Shown: positions 44,949 to 54,724, counted from the stretch's first letter. The stretch is 64,000 nt of DNA from Marinobacterium alkalitolerans (GCF_017776525.1 NZ_JACVEW010000008.1:1-64000), one strand, 5' to 3'. Made by a program: numbers and translations. Notes: generated from the sequence alone by a model not told the origin.

Positions 44949-45722
44949 ATGCGCAGAGTGGTATTCAACCAGAAGGGCGGGGTTGGCAAATCCAGCATTG
45001 CGGTCAATCTGGCTGCCATAGAGGCCAGTCGTGGCAAGCGTACGCTGGTCATTGATCTGGACCCCCAGTGTAATTCGACCCACTATTTGCTGGGGGATGA
45101 AGCCAATACGCCCGAGTCGGATGCCTATGGCTTTTTCGAGCAGGCGCTGAGCTTTCAGCTCAAGCCCCACCCGCCGGCGGCTTTTGTTCACGAGACGGTG
45201 TTCGACAACCTTTCCATTTTACCCTCACACCCCGACCTGGGTGATCTGCAGTCAAAGCTGGAAAGCAAGCACAAGATCTACAAGTTGCGCGATGCGGTGC
45301 TGGAGCTGGGCGAGGCATTTGATGCCATCTACATTGATACGCCGCCTGCGTTCAATTTCTTTACCCTGTCAGCGCTGGTAGCGGCCGAGCGCTGCCTGAT
45401 CCCGTTCGACTGTGACGAGTTTGCGCGTCAGGCCCTGTACAGTCTGCTGAATAATGTCGGTGAGACACGAGAGGATCACAACAGCGAGCTGGAAATCGAA
45501 GGGATCGTGGTGAACCAGTATCAGCCACGTGCCTCGTTGCCGCAGAAAATCGTGGCGGGTCTGGAGGCGGAAAATCTGCCGGTGCTGGCAACGCGCCTGC
45601 CGGTCTCCGTGAAAATGAAAGAGTCACACAATGAGGCCCGGCCGCTTATCCACATGGCGCCCCAGCACAAGCTGACCCAGGCGTTTGTGGCGTTATACGA
45701 GGAGCTGAGCGGTAAAGGCTGA
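44949..45722 (+). CDS. ParA family ATPase (orphan, no ParB partner)
   Basis: This 257-aa deviant-Walker ATPase has KGGVGKSS with the signature lysine (residues 9-16), LVIDLDPQCNSTHYLLG (Walker A'), YIDTPPAFNFFTLSALVAA (Walker B) and EGIVVNQYQPRASLPQKIV near the C terminus. It is MinD/ParA/Soj-like. No parB or parS-like repeats are adjacent, so it is not a standard partition cassette. The neighbour DUF2333 suggests a positioning role for a membrane-linked cargo, but that is unproven. Confidence 0.9.
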   Translation: MRRVVFNQKGGVGKSSIAVNLAAIEASRGKRTLVIDLDPQCNSTHYLLGDEANTPESDAYGFFEQALSFQLKPHPPAAFVHETVFDNLSILPSHPDLGDLQSKLESKHKIYKLRDAVLELGEAFDAIYIDTPPAFNFFTLSALVAAERCLIPFDCDEFARQALYSLLNNVGETREDHNSELEIEGIVVNQYQPRASLPQKIVAGLEAENLPVLATRLPVSVKMKESHNEARPLIHMAPQHKLTQAFVALYEELSGKG

Positions 45723-45747
45723 CGCTGGGTCGTGAATGGCAGATACA

Positions 45748-45775
45748 AAAAAACGGAGCCTTGAGCTCCGTTTTT
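45748..45775. terminator. Bidirectional terminator
   Basis: ACGGAGC and GCTCCGT form the stem around CTTGA, flanked by a run of A on one side and T on the other, so it works in both directions. It ends the DUF2333-parA transcript and, on the minus strand, the hpt side. Confidence 0.88.
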
Positions 45776-45797
45776 GTTCGCCGTCGGTCAACGCCGT

Positions 45798-45959
45798 TCA
45801 CACACGTTTGTGATCCGGGGCAATTATCCGACCATCACTCATAAATACGCAGTCGCGTTGAGCGGCACTGTCCCGTGCGGCGAGCGATTTGCGTCTCAGG
45901 CGCAGCAGCCAGAGCCCAAGGGCCGAGGCGCAGAGCGCGAGAATGACAAGTTCCGTCAT
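45798..45959 (-). CDS. Small hypothetical membrane protein
   Basis: A 53-aa frame with a single N-terminal helix (LVILALCASALGLWLLRLRR) and a short basic/polar tail (KSLAARDSAAQRDC, then DGRIIAPDHKRV). It starts 67 nt after hpt on the same strand and ends just before the bidirectional terminator, so it could be the second gene of the hpt transcript. The ribosome-binding site (ACAGGG) is weak and I recognise no family. The positive-inside pattern points to the C terminus in the cytoplasm. Confidence 0.45.
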   Translation of the reverse strand: MTELVILALCASALGLWLLRLRRKSLAARDSAAQRDCVFMSDGRIIAPDHKRV

Positions 45960-46026
45960 GCAAACCCTGTTATCTTGTTGGTCACCTGCATTGTAACCAT
46001 ACAGAGTGTGATGACAACAGCTTTTG

Positions 46027-46587
46027 TTACATTCCCTTGACGGCAAAAATGCCCGGCGCGTTACGCCAGTAACCCTTGTAGTCCATGCCGTAGCCAAAGA
46101 TGTAACGGTCTTCGATTTCGATACCGACGAAGTCCGCCTTCAGGTCCGGGCGAGCCTTGCGATCATGGTGCTTGTCAACCAATACCGCACACTGTACCGA
46201 TGCAGCACCTTCCGCTTTCAGGTAATCCATCACTTCCGCCAGGGTATGGCCTTCATCCAGAATGTCGTCCACCACCAGGACCGGTCGATCCTTGAAGTCG
46301 ACCATGGGCGGCACCTTCCACTCAAGTTCATGACCGGAGGTGGTGTTGCGGTACCGCGTGGCATGCAGGTAGCTCGCGGTCAGCGGGAAGTTCAGGCGTG
46401 TCAGCAGTTGACCTGCGATGACCAGCCCGCCGTTCATGATGGCAAAGATCACCGGGTCATGTTCTTCCAGCTGTTCAGTGATTTCAGCCGCCATACGGCT
46501 GATCGCCGCGTCCACTTCAGCCTGGCTGTGCAGCAGGTCAGCTTCGATATAGACACGTTTAATCTCATCAGAATCGATGGTGCTCAT
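46027..46587 (-). CDS. hpt: Hypoxanthine-guanine phosphoribosyltransferase
   Basis: This 186-aa purine salvage enzyme converts hypoxanthine or guanine plus PRPP to IMP or GMP. The PRPP-binding motif is VLVVDDILDEGHTLAEV. FAIMNGGLVIAGQLLTRL and the C-terminal KADFVGIEIEDRYIFGYGMDYKGYWR (split here as family marks) are typical of the proteobacterial Hpt form. ATG at 46587 matches the usual length (about 185 aa). It diverges from upp, so purine and pyrimidine salvage share a control region. Confidence 0.93.
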   Translation of the reverse strand: MSTIDSDEIKRVYIEADLLHSQAEVDAAISRMAAEITEQLEEHDPVIFAIMNGGLVIAGQLLTRLNFPLTASYLHATRYRNTTSGHELEWKVPPMVDFKDRPVLVVDDILDEGHTLAEVMDYLKAEGAASVQCAVLVDKHHDRKARPDLKADFVGIEIEDRYIFGYGMDYKGYWRNAPGIFAVKGM

Positions 46588-46716
46588 GGCTCCGGCTCCG
46601 CAATGGCATTTTGCGACCGCTGGCAGGTTGCGATCGACTGTAAAAAAAGTGAGCAAGGTTACTCAGGTTTGGCCTTTGGGGCAATAACCTGACCGACATT
46701 GATGACAGATCGACGC

Positions 46717-46768
46717 ACTTTCGTTAGTCTTGCAGCAATTTTGTCAAGCCTGACGAAAGTCATATCCT
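46717..46768 (+). promoter_or_regulatory. upp-uraA promoter with overlapping inverted repeat
   Basis: TTGTCA (46741-46746) and TATCCT (46763-46768) with a 16-base spacer form a promoter 25 bp before upp. ACTTTCGTTAG (46717-46727) and CTGACGAAAGT (46750-46760) are an 11-bp inverted repeat with one mismatch and a 22-bp spacer, one arm lying between -35 and -10. It is a candidate operator shared by hpt and upp. Confidence 0.5.
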
Positions 46769-46793
46769 TTTAGTACCACGAGGTTGCCCTGCG

Positions 46794-47420
46794 ATGAGCG
46801 TTTACGAGATTAAACACCCCCTTGTACAGCACAAACTGGGCCTGATGCGTTCCAGTGACAAGAGCACCCGCAGTTTCAGGCAGCTGGCAGCAGAGGTGGG
46901 CTGTTTACTGACGTACGAAGCGACCAAGGATCTGGAGCTGGAAGACTACACCGTGGATGGCTGGTGTGGCGATATCAAGGCCCAGCGGATCAAGGGCAAG
47001 AAGATCACGGCTGTTCCCATCCTGCGCGCAGGTCTGGGGATGCTCGATGGCGTACTGGAACTGGTACCCAGTGCGAAAATCTCTGTTGTAGGCCTGTACC
47101 GCGATGAAGAAACACTGGAGCCGGTGACCTACTTTGAAAAGCTGGCCAGTGATATCGAATCGCGCATGGCGTTGGTGGTGGACCCGATGCTGGCGACCGG
47201 TGGTTCCATGATTGCGACCATCGACCTGCTGAAGCGCTCGGGCTGTACCAGCATTCGTGCGCTGGTGCTGGTGGCAGCACCTGAAGGCATCGAGAAGGTA
47301 CAGGCGGCTCATCCGGATGTGGATATCTTCACCGCGTCCGTTGATGAGGGGCTGAACGAGCAGGGGTATATCATGCCGGGTCTGGGCGACGCCGGTGACA
47401 AGATCTTCGGGACAAAATAA
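46794..47420 (+). CDS. upp: Uracil phosphoribosyltransferase
   Basis: This 208-aa enzyme makes UMP from uracil and PRPP. The motifs are [56 protein letters not shown] (PRPP site) and the C-terminal [15 protein letters not shown]. Length equals E. coli Upp. uraA follows 11 nt later, the conserved upp-uraA salvage operon. Confidence 0.98.
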   Translation: MSVYEIKHPLVQHKLGLMRSSDKSTRSFRQLAAEVGCLLTYEATKDLELEDYTVDGWCGDIKAQRIKGKKITAVPILRAGLGMLDGVLELVPSAKISVVGLYRDEETLEPVTYFEKLASDIESRMALVVDPMLATGGSMIATIDLLKRSGCTSIRALVLVAAPEGIEKVQAAHPDVDIFTASVDEGLNEQGYIMPGLGDAGDKIFGTK

Positions 47421-47431
47421 GGGGGCTCTCC

Positions 47432-48727
47432 ATGCCTACTCCACAGACAGGTACCTTCCACTGGCGTACCATTCTGGCTGGCTCTCAGATGCTGTTTGTT
47501 GCCTTTGGCGCACTGGTGCTGATGCCGCTGCTGACCGGGCTGGATCCCAGCGTGGCACTGTTTACGGCGGGGATCGGTACCCTGCTGTTCCACCTGGTGA
47601 CGGGTCTGAGGGTGCCGATTTTTCTGGCGTCCTCTTTTGTCTTCATTGCGCCCATCACCTACTCGGTGCAGAACTGGGGCGTGGCGGCGACCATGGGCGG
47701 GCTCATGGCCGCCGGTGCGGTGTACATGCTGCTGGCGCTGGCGGTCAAGATCAAGGGTGTGGGCTTCCTGCATCGCATCATGCCGCCGGTGGTGACGGGG
47801 CCGGTGATCATGATCATTGGTCTGGGACTGGCGCCTATCGCCGTGAATATGGCGATGGGGAAAACCGGCGATGGCTCGGCCGAGCTCTTTCCCTATGATC
47901 AGGCGATGCTGGTGTCCATGAGTGCACTGGTCACCACCCTGATCGTTGCCGTCTTTGCGCACGGCATTTTCCGTCTGCTGCCGATTCTGTCCGGGGTTGT
48001 CGTGGGCTACATTGCGGCCCAGTTGACCGGCATGGTGGACTATACGCCGATTCAGGAAGCGAGCTGGGTCGCAATCCCCAACTTCGTGATGCCGGAGTTC
48101 AACTGGCAGGCGGTGCTGTTCATGGTGCCGGTTGCGCTGGCACCTGCCATTGAGCACGTGGGGGACATGCTCGCCATCTCCAATGTGACCGGCAAGGATT
48201 ATGTGCGCAAGCCCGGCCTGCACAGAACCCTCTTTGGTGACGGTCTGGCTACCTCGGCAGCGGCCCTGTTTGGTGGCCCGCCCAACACGACCTATTCAGA
48301 GGTTACCGGTGCGGTGATGCTGACCAAGACGTTCAACCCGGTGGTAATGGTGTGGGCCGCGGTTGTCGCCATTGCACTGGCATTCGTGGCCAAGTTCGGC
48401 ATGGCGCTGCAGACCATTCCGGCGCCGGTCATGGGCGGCATCCTGATTCTGCTGTTCGGCTCCATTGCCGCCGTTGGCATGAACACCCTGATCAAGGCGC
48501 ATGTGGACCTGGCGCATCAGCGCAATCTGGTGATCGTGGCCACCACGCTGGTGTTTGGTATCGGGGGCATGGCCCTGGGGTCAGGCGACCTGAGCCTGCA
48601 GGGCGTCAGCCTCTGTGGTGCTGTTGCGATCGTGCTGAACCTGATCCTGCCGCAGCCGCGTGAAGAAGAGGCGGACCTGCATGAAGAGCAGGAAGTGGTT
48701 GAAGATCTGGTGGATCACAGCCGCTGA
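47432..48727 (+). CDS. uraA: Uracil permease (NCS2 family)
   Basis: This 431-aa membrane transporter brings uracil in with protons. It has about 14 hydrophobic segments and the NCS2 signatures [19 protein letters not shown] (with the substrate Glu/His) and [14 protein letters not shown], plus [14 protein letters not shown]. Length matches UraA (429 aa). It works with Upp, encoded directly upstream. Confidence 0.95.
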   Translation: MPTPQTGTFHWRTILAGSQMLFVAFGALVLMPLLTGLDPSVALFTAGIGTLLFHLVTGLRVPIFLASSFVFIAPITYSVQNWGVAATMGGLMAAGAVYMLLALAVKIKGVGFLHRIMPPVVTGPVIMIIGLGLAPIAVNMAMGKTGDGSAELFPYDQAMLVSMSALVTTLIVAVFAHGIFRLLPILSGVVVGYIAAQLTGMVDYTPIQEASWVAIPNFVMPEFNWQAVLFMVPVALAPAIEHVGDMLAISNVTGKDYVRKPGLHRTLFGDGLATSAAALFGGPPNTTYSEVTGAVMLTKTFNPVVMVWAAVVAIALAFVAKFGMALQTIPAPVMGGILILLFGSIAAVGMNTLIKAHVDLAHQRNLVIVATTLVFGIGGMALGSGDLSLQGVSLCGAVAIVLNLILPQPREEEADLHEEQEVVEDLVDHSR

Positions 48728-48741
48728 GCATGAAAGACCTG

Positions 48742-48770
48742 CCTGTCACGCTGTCGTTCAGCGTGACAGG
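48742..48770. terminator. Bidirectional hairpin between uraA and the VWA gene
   Basis: CCTGTCACGCTG (48742-48753) and CAGCGTGACAGG (48759-48770) form a perfect 12-bp stem with a five-base loop. It lies 14 nt after the uraA stop, and the VWA stop codon (48758-48760, minus) is at the loop edge, so one arm is coding. There is no T tract. Confidence 0.65.
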
Positions 48771-49933
48771 TACCTGATCCCTTCCTCAATGCCTTCCAGC
48801 GTCAGCGGATACATATGGTTATCCAGTTGCTGGCGAATCATCTGAGTACTGTGGGTATAGTCCCAGTAGCGCTCCGAAGACGGGTTCAGCCAGATGACCT
48901 TCTCCCAGGTATCCAGAATGCGCTGCAGCCAGAGCTGTCCCGGCTCTTCGTTCATGTGTTCCACGCTGCCGTACCGGTCGATCAGCTCATAGGGTGACAT
49001 GGCGGCATCGCCGACAAAGATCACGCGATAATCCCGGCCATAGGTGTGCAGTACGTCCAGCGTGGGAATCGCCTCATCGTAACGGCGGCGATTGTCGCGC
49101 CAGACCTTCTCGTACACGCAGTTGTGGAAGTAGAAATATTCCAGATGCTTGAACTCGCTGCGTGCAGCGGAAAAGAGTTCTTCACAGGTCCGAATGAACG
49201 GGTCCATGGAACCGCCCACGTCGAGAAACAGCAGTACCTTGGCGGCGTTATGGCGCTCGGGGACCATCTTCAGGTCCAGCAGGCCCGCGTTACGGGCGGT
49301 GGAGCGGATGGTGTCGTCCAGATCCAGCTGGTCGGCGGCGCCGGTGCGGGCAAACTTGCGCAGCTTTCGCAGCGCCACCTTGATGTTGCGGGTACCAAGC
49401 TCCACGCTGTCATCCAGATTGCGGAACTGGCGCTTTTCCCACACCTTGACGGCGCGCTTGTGCTTGCTTTGCCCGCCAATGCGAATGCCTTCCGGGTTAT
49501 AGCCGCTGTGGCCGAAAGGTGAGGTGCCGCCGGTACCGACCCACTTGTTGCCGCCGGAATGACGTTCCTGCTGTTCGTCCAGCCGTTTCTTGAGGGTATC
49601 CAGCAGCTTGTCCAGGCCTCCAAGCGCCTCGATCTGGGCCTTTTCCTCTTCACTGAGCTGCTTCAGGAAGTCGCTTTCGAGCCAGTGTGAGGGGATGAGG
49701 GCATCGGTGATATCCCCTTGTGCCTGCAGCCCGGCAAAATACTGACCAAAGGCGCGGTCGAAGCGATCATAGTACTTCTCGTCCTTGACCATGCAGGCAC
49801 GGGCCAGCAGGTAGAAGTCATTTACGTCAAGGCTGGCGACGCGCTGCTCCAGTGCTCCGACCAGATCAAGCAGCTCGCGGACCGAAACGGGCACCTGGCC
49901 CTGGCGGAGATGGCTGAACAGATCGATCAGCAT
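48758..49933 (-). CDS. VWA domain protein, CoxE-like
   Basis: The 391-aa protein has an N-terminal helical region (about 1-200) with a polar GGTSPFGHSGYNPEG linker and a C-terminal von Willebrand A domain. The MIDAS-like LFLDVGGSMDPFI has Gly in place of the first Ser of DxSxS, as is usual in the CoxE-like branch. It is always paired with a MoxR-type ATPase, here upstream and overlapping by one base. These pairs are thought to insert metal ions or remodel protein complexes; the client is unknown. Confidence 0.9.
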   Translation of the reverse strand: MLIDLFSHLRQGQVPVSVRELLDLVGALEQRVASLDVNDFYLLARACMVKDEKYYDRFDRAFGQYFAGLQAQGDITDALIPSHWLESDFLKQLSEEEKAQIEALGGLDKLLDTLKKRLDEQQERHSGGNKWVGTGGTSPFGHSGYNPEGIRIGGQSKHKRAVKVWEKRQFRNLDDSVELGTRNIKVALRKLRKFARTGAADQLDLDDTIRSTARNAGLLDLKMVPERHNAAKVLLFLDVGGSMDPFIRTCEELFSAARSEFKHLEYFYFHNCVYEKVWRDNRRRYDEAIPTLDVLHTYGRDYRVIFVGDAAMSPYELIDRYGSVEHMNEEPGQLWLQRILDTWEKVIWLNPSSERYWDYTHSTQMIRQQLDNHMYPLTLEGIEEGIRYLSR

Positions 49934-50778
49934 CAGCGCGCTCCACGACGGGTCATGAAGGCCAGCCGCTGCAGCATGTGGACATCCTGCTCGTTCTTCA
50001 GCAGGGCACCATAGAGTGGCGGCATGGCACTGGCGGGGTCCTGCTCGGCCAGCACGTCTGACGGAATGCGGTCAGCCAGCAACAGCTTGAGCCAGTCAAT
50101 CAGTTCAGAGGTAGAGGGCTTTTTCTTCAGTCCCGGTACCTCGCGCAGGCGGAAGAAAATTTCCAGTGCCTCCCGGACCAGCTTCTGTTCAATTTCAGGA
50201 AAGTGGACGTCCACGATGGACTCCAGCGTTTCCTTGTCCGGAAAGGCGATGTAGTGGAAAAAGCAGCGGCGCAGAAAGGCGTCCGGCAGCTCCTTTTCAT
50301 TGTTGCTGGTGATGATGACGATGGGGCGCTGTTTGGCGACGATGCGCTCCCCGGTTTCGTATACATCAAACTCCATTTTATCGAGCTCGGTCAGCAGGTC
50401 GTTGGGGAACTCGATATCTGCCTTGTCGACTTCGTCAATCAGCAGAACGACCTGTTCGTCAGCTTCAAAAGCCTGCCAGAGCATCCCCTTGCGGATGTAG
50501 TTGGCGATGTCATGCACCCGGTCGTCGCCCAGCTGGGAGTCACGCAGACGGGATACGGCATCATATTCATACAGACCCTGCTGGGCCTTGGTGGTGGATT
50601 TGACGTGCCAGCGCAGCAGCGGTTTGTCCAGCGCGGCGGCCAGCTCTTCGGCCAGCATGGTCTTGCCGGTACCGGGTTCGCCCTTGACCAGCAAGGGGCG
50701 TTGCAGGGTGATGGCGGCATTGACGGCCATCTGCAAGTCATCGGTGGCGACGTAACGATCTGTACCTGAAAACTTCAT
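49933..50778 (-). CDS. MoxR family AAA+ ATPase
   Basis: The 281-aa protein has Walker A GEPGTGKT (about 33-40), Walker B VVLLIDEVDKAD, sensor 1 IITSNNEKELPDAFLRRC and an arginine finger in the same segment. MoxR ATPases act as chaperones with VWA partners. It is coupled to the VWA gene through a shared TGATG. The upstream gap to ppa's end holds that gene's terminator. Confidence 0.95.
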   Translation of the reverse strand: MKFSGTDRYVATDDLQMAVNAAITLQRPLLVKGEPGTGKTMLAEELAAALDKPLLRWHVKSTTKAQQGLYEYDAVSRLRDSQLGDDRVHDIANYIRKGMLWQAFEADEQVVLLIDEVDKADIEFPNDLLTELDKMEFDVYETGERIVAKQRPIVIITSNNEKELPDAFLRRCFFHYIAFPDKETLESIVDVHFPEIEQKLVREALEIFFRLREVPGLKKKPSTSELIDWLKLLLADRIPSDVLAEQDPASAMPPLYGALLKNEQDVHMLQRLAFMTRRGAR

Positions 50779-50862
50779 CGGCTTCTCTGTCGGTTATTAT
50801 TTGGACAGAGGGCAGTGTATCAGAACGGAGAACGTGAAAAAGGGCGGGATGGGGGTTGAAAG

Positions 50863-50890
50863 CAGGGGGGGCATCAGAGTGCACCCCCTG
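50863..50890 (-). terminator. Terminator-like hairpin after ppa
   Basis: CAGGGGG(T)GCA-type and TGCCCCCCTG arms, with one bulge, form a GC-rich stem about 10 nt after the ppa stop on the minus strand. T residues downstream are interrupted. Confidence 0.5.
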
Positions 50891-50900
50891 TGGTGAAGCC

Positions 50901-51434
50901 TTACTTGTCGGCTTCGTATGCAGCAGCAGACTTTTCGATCTCGGCGCGTGCAGCGGCCGCGTCGGCCCAGCCTTCGACCTTGACCCACTTGCCTTTTTCG
51001 AGCTTCTTGTAGTTCTCGAAGAAGTGCGCGATCTGGTCCTTGGTCAGCTGCGGGATGTCGTCAACGTCCTGGATGTCGTTGTACGCCTGGCTCAGCTTTT
51101 CATGCGGAACCGCGACCAGCTTGGCGTCACCGCCGGCTTCGTCGGTCATGTTCAGGATGCCAACCGGGCGGCAGCGGATCACGGAGCCGGTCATCACCGG
51201 ATGCGGGGTCAGAACCAGCACGTCCAGGGGATCGCCATCGTCTGCCAGGGTGTTGTTGATGTAGCCGTAGTTGGCCGGGTAGAACATCGGTGCAGCCATG
51301 AAGCGGTCAACGAAGATCGCGTCAGCGTCTTTGTCGATTTCGTACTTGACCGGGGAGCTTTCCGCCGGGATTTCAATGATCACGTAGATGTCATTCGGCA
51401 GTTCTTTGCCGGCAGGGACTTTCTCAAAGCTCAT
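50901..51434 (-). CDS. ppa: Inorganic pyrophosphatase (family I)
   Basis: This 177-aa enzyme hydrolyses pyrophosphate to drive biosynthetic reactions. The Mg-binding acidic site [16 protein letters not shown] and the [23 protein letters not shown]-terminal pattern (shown in part) are intact, as is NYGYINNTL. Length equals E. coli Ppa (176 aa). Confidence 0.98.
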   Translation of the reverse strand: MSFEKVPAGKELPNDIYVIIEIPAESSPVKYEIDKDADAIFVDRFMAAPMFYPANYGYINNTLADDGDPLDVLVLTPHPVMTGSVIRCRPVGILNMTDEAGGDAKLVAVPHEKLSQAYNDIQDVDDIPQLTKDQIAHFFENYKKLEKGKWVKVEGWADAAAARAEIEKSAAAYEADK

Positions 51435-51533
51435 GAGCTGTTTTCCTGTTATCGGTTACAAGGACAGATCGGATAGCGGGCCGCAGTATAAACCGCACAG
51501 CAACCCGCTGGAATACGACTTACCGGTGAAACG

Positions 51534-52502
51534 TTATTCGCAGTGATAGCCGTGCAGGGCTTCCACTTCCTCTTTGGAGCCCAGTGCCACGGACACGCGC
51601 TGGTGAATATGCTCCGGCTGAACATCCAGAATATCGCTGTAGCAGGTGCTGGAGATGCCACCGGCCTGTTCGATCAGCAGGCTCATCGGGTTGCCTTCGT
51701 ACATCAGGCGCAGTTTGCCCGGCTTGGACGGGTCGCGCGAATCCCAGGGGTAGGTGAAGATGCCGCCGCGGGTCAGCACGCGATGCACTTCTGCCACCAT
51801 GGATGCAATCCAGCGCATGTTGTAGTTCTTGCCGCGTGGGCCATCGACGCCCTTGAGCAGATCGTCGATGTAGTTGCGCATCGACGGTTCCCAGAAACGG
51901 TGGTTCGACATGTTGATGGCGAACTCCCTGGTCTGGGTCGGGATCTGAACGTTTTCACGCGTGAGCAGGAAGTCACCGGTGTGCGCCAGCGTGAACATGT
52001 TCACGCCATGACCGGTGGTCAGGGTCAGTACGGCTGAAGGGCCGTAGAGCACATAACCGGATGCGACCTGTTTGCGGCCCGGCTGCAGGAACATGTCAAC
52101 GGAGTCTTCGGTTGCTCCTTCGGGCACTTCCAGAATGGAGAAGATGGTGCCGACGGATACGTTGATGTCGATGTTGGACGAGCCGTCCAGCGGGTCAAAG
52201 GTGACCAGGTAACGGCCATTCGGGTTGCCGAAGACGGGATCATCTTCTTCTTCCGACGCCAGACCGCGTACCAGAGGGTTGTCCAGCAGAACTTTCTTCA
52301 GGACGTCGTTGGCAATAATGTCGAGCTTTTTCTGTGTCTCGCCCTGCACGTTGGTCTCTTCACTGGTGCCCAGCACGCCGGCCAGTGCGCCTTCGCGCAG
52401 CTGCAGGGCGATCTCCTTGCAGGCGATCATCAGGGTGTCGATCAGTTCAACGAGTTCGAGGTCGGTGTCGTGGTGTTTCAGGTAGTTGCTGAGCAGCTGC
52501 AT
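51534..52502 (-). CDS. fbp: Fructose-1,6-bisphosphatase, class I
   Basis: This 322-aa gluconeogenic enzyme converts fructose 1,6-bisphosphate to fructose 6-phosphate. The metal site is [21 protein letters not shown], with SEEEDDPVF before it, and [17 protein letters not shown] and [21 protein letters not shown] complete the family marks. ATG at 52502 was chosen because 110 more upstream codons would cross the divergent mpl promoter. It diverges from mpl. Confidence 0.97.
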   Translation of the reverse strand: MQLLSNYLKHHDTDLELVELIDTLMIACKEIALQLREGALAGVLGTSEETNVQGETQKKLDIIANDVLKKVLLDNPLVRGLASEEEDDPVFGNPNGRYLVTFDPLDGSSNIDINVSVGTIFSILEVPEGATEDSVDMFLQPGRKQVASGYVLYGPSAVLTLTTGHGVNMFTLAHTGDFLLTRENVQIPTQTREFAINMSNHRFWEPSMRNYIDDLLKGVDGPRGKNYNMRWIASMVAEVHRVLTRGGIFTYPWDSRDPSKPGKLRLMYEGNPMSLLIEQAGGISSTCYSDILDVQPEHIHQRVSVALGSKEEVEALHGYHCE

Positions 52503-52607
52503 CTGTGGTTTCGGCCTTTGTTTGATCCGATGGAAAAGACCTGGGTAATTGTACGCGAACGCTGGCCTTTTTGCATGGCCGACGATGCGGTTTTCAGCGG
52601 TATGACC

Positions 52608-52616
52608 TGTTATGAT
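52608..52616 (+). promoter_or_regulatory. Extended -10 promoter for mpl
   Basis: TGTTATGAT contains the extended TGn plus -10 TATGAT, about 34 bp before the mpl GTG. No good -35 is visible at the right distance. Confidence 0.45.
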
Positions 52617-52649
52617 GAAGCCCATACCCATACAGAAAGGAGTACCGGG

Positions 52650-54032
52650 GTGCATATCCATATTCTCGGAATCTGTGGAACCTTCATGGGCTCGCTGGCG
52701 GTGCTGGCCAAGCAGCTGGGTCACCGGGTGACCGGCTCGGATGCCAATGTCTATCCACCGATGAGTACCCAGCTTGAACAGCAGGGCATCGAACTGATTG
52801 AGGGCTATGACCCCGCTCAGCTTGAACCCCACCCTGATCTGGTTGTGGTCGGGAACGCCATGTCACGGGGCAACCCCTGTGTCGAATATGTATTACGGCA
52901 GAACCTGCGCTACACCTCCGGGCCCCAGTGGTTGCACGACCATCTGCTGGCGGACCGCTGGGTGCTGGCGGTGGCGGGTACCCACGGCAAAACCACCACG
53001 GCTACCATGCTGGCCTGGATTCTGGAGCGGGCCGGTATGGCGCCCGGATTTCTGATCGGTGGCATTCCGCTGGGGTTCAACGCCTCGGCGCGGCTGGGCG
53101 AAACCTCCTTTTTCGTCATAGAAGCGGATGAGTACGACACCGCTTTTTTCGACAAGCGTTCCAAGTTCGTGCACTACAACCCGCGTACGCTGGTGCTGAA
53201 CAATCTCGAGTTTGACCATGCCGATATTTTTCCCGATCTGAGCGCCATTCAACGCCAGTTTCATCATCTGGTCCGCCTGGTGCCGGACAGCGGGCAGATC
53301 ATCATGCCGGCAGATGCCGCAGCTCTGGACGAGGTGATCGAAATGGGGTGCTGGAGTGAGCAGGTACTGACCGGTTTTGATCGACGTGCCGCCTGGTCGG
53401 CGCAGCTGTTGAGCGAAGATGGCAGTCACTTTGCCGTTCAGCATCAGGGCGAAACCCTGGGTGAAGTCTGTTGGTCGCTGACCGGGCTGCACAACGTCAG
53501 TAATGCGATCAATGCACTGGTGGCGGCCCGCCACGTTGGTGTTCAGCCGGAACATGCAATCGATGCCCTGAGTGCCTTTCAGGGCGTGAAGCGCCGTATG
53601 GAGCGACTGGGCGAGGTGGCCGGCATTACGGTCTATGACGACTTTGCACATCACCCGACCGCGATCCAGACCACACTGGAGGGGATCAAGGCACGCGTAT
53701 CCGGGCAGCAGCCTGTGATCGCCGTCATTGAACCACGCTCCAACACCATGCGGCTGGGGGCACACAAGGCTGCACTGGCCGAGTCGACCGCCGCTGCGGA
53801 TGAGGTGTACTGGTTCCAGCCCGAGGATATGGACTGGTCACTGGAGGAGGTGGTCGAGCAGAGTCCGGTGCCTGCCCATCTGGCCACACGCATTGATCAT
53901 CTTGTAACACGCCTGGTGGCGGAGTTGCCCGAAGGGGCGCAGGTGGTCGTAATGAGTAACGGTGGCTTTGGCGGCCTGCATCAGCGGCTGCTGAAGGCAC
54001 TGGAGCAGCGGGAGTCGATTCATGTCCTCTGA
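52650..54032 (+). CDS. mpl: UDP-MurNAc:L-Ala-gamma-D-Glu-meso-DAP ligase (peptidoglycan recycling)
   Basis: This 460-aa Mur-ligase-family enzyme joins recycled tripeptide to UDP-MurNAc. Motifs are [17 protein letters not shown] at the N terminus, the ATP loop [34 protein letters not shown] and [13 protein letters not shown] at 52650 has AAAGGAG upstream; an earlier start would run through the promoter. It overlaps ubiX by 11 bp. Confidence 0.96.
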   Translation: MHIHILGICGTFMGSLAVLAKQLGHRVTGSDANVYPPMSTQLEQQGIELIEGYDPAQLEPHPDLVVVGNAMSRGNPCVEYVLRQNLRYTSGPQWLHDHLLADRWVLAVAGTHGKTTTATMLAWILERAGMAPGFLIGGIPLGFNASARLGETSFFVIEADEYDTAFFDKRSKFVHYNPRTLVLNNLEFDHADIFPDLSAIQRQFHHLVRLVPDSGQIIMPADAAALDEVIEMGCWSEQVLTGFDRRAAWSAQLLSEDGSHFAVQHQGETLGEVCWSLTGLHNVSNAINALVAARHVGVQPEHAIDALSAFQGVKRRMERLGEVAGITVYDDFAHHPTAIQTTLEGIKARVSGQQPVIAVIEPRSNTMRLGAHKAALAESTAAADEVYWFQPEDMDWSLEEVVEQSPVPAHLATRIDHLVTRLVAELPEGAQVVVMSNGGFGGLHQRLLKALEQRESIHVL

Positions 54033-54651
54033 GCAGCCTTATACTCGCCGCGTTACGCTGGCCATTACCGGTGCCTCCGGCGTCCAGTACGGGCTGCGCC
54101 TGCTGCAGTGCCTGGTCGAGCAGGAGGCTCAGGTACTGCTGATGGTCTCCAAGGCGGCACAGGTGGTGATTGCGACCGAAACGGACCTTAAACTGCCCGG
54201 TGCACCGGATGCGATGGAGGCTTTCCTGCTGGAGCACTTTGCTGCTGCGCCTGATCAGATCAAGGTCTATGGGCGAGAGCAGTGGATGGCGCCCGTGGCA
54301 TCAGGGTCGGGGGCCCCAAGCGCCATGGTTGTATGCCCCTGCAGTACCGGGACGTTGTCGGCCATTGCCTGCGGTGCCAGCAACAACCTGATTGAGCGGG
54401 CCGCCGACGTGGCCCTGAAAGAGCGACGCCAGTTGCTGCTGGTGCCACGCGAGGCGCCCTATTCCGAAGTCCACCTTGAGCACATGCTGAAACTGACCCG
54501 GATGGGGGCGGTGATCGTTCCGGCCAGCCCCGGCTTCTATCAGCGGCCCAAGACGGTGGAAGATATGGTTGATTTTATTGTTGCGCGTCTGCTGTCGCAA
54601 CTCGGTTTCGAGCAGGCCCTGTTGCCCCGCTGGGGCGAGTCCATGCTGTAG
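54022..54651 (+). CDS. ubiX: Flavin prenyltransferase UbiX
   Basis: This 209-aa enzyme makes prenylated FMN, the cofactor of the UbiD decarboxylase used in ubiquinone synthesis. Marks are [15 protein letters not shown], the [32 protein letters not shown] region (shown in pieces by family) and [17 protein letters not shown]. It overlaps mpl, in an order also seen in Pseudomonas. Confidence 0.96.
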   Translation: MSSEQPYTRRVTLAITGASGVQYGLRLLQCLVEQEAQVLLMVSKAAQVVIATETDLKLPGAPDAMEAFLLEHFAAAPDQIKVYGREQWMAPVASGSGAPSAMVVCPCSTGTLSAIACGASNNLIERAADVALKERRQLLLVPREAPYSEVHLEHMLKLTRMGAVIVPASPGFYQRPKTVEDMVDFIVARLLSQLGFEQALLPRWGESML

Positions 54652-54658
54652 TGCTTAC

Positions 54659-54682
54659 GGGCCGGATGCATTGTCCGGGCCC
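54659..54682 (+). terminator. Possible terminator after ubiX
   Basis: GGGCCGG and CCGGGCCC pair with one bulge around a 9-nt loop, 8 nt past the ubiX stop. There is no T tract, so this is a weak call. Confidence 0.35.
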
Positions 54683-54724
54683 TGAGATTACAATACCCGC
54701 GTTAACCTGCTAGCTGAGAACACC

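Noticed and set aside
52503-52832. N-terminal extension of fbp
   Set aside because: The extra 110 codons run through the mpl start region and promoter and are not found in the family, which begins at the 52502 ATG.
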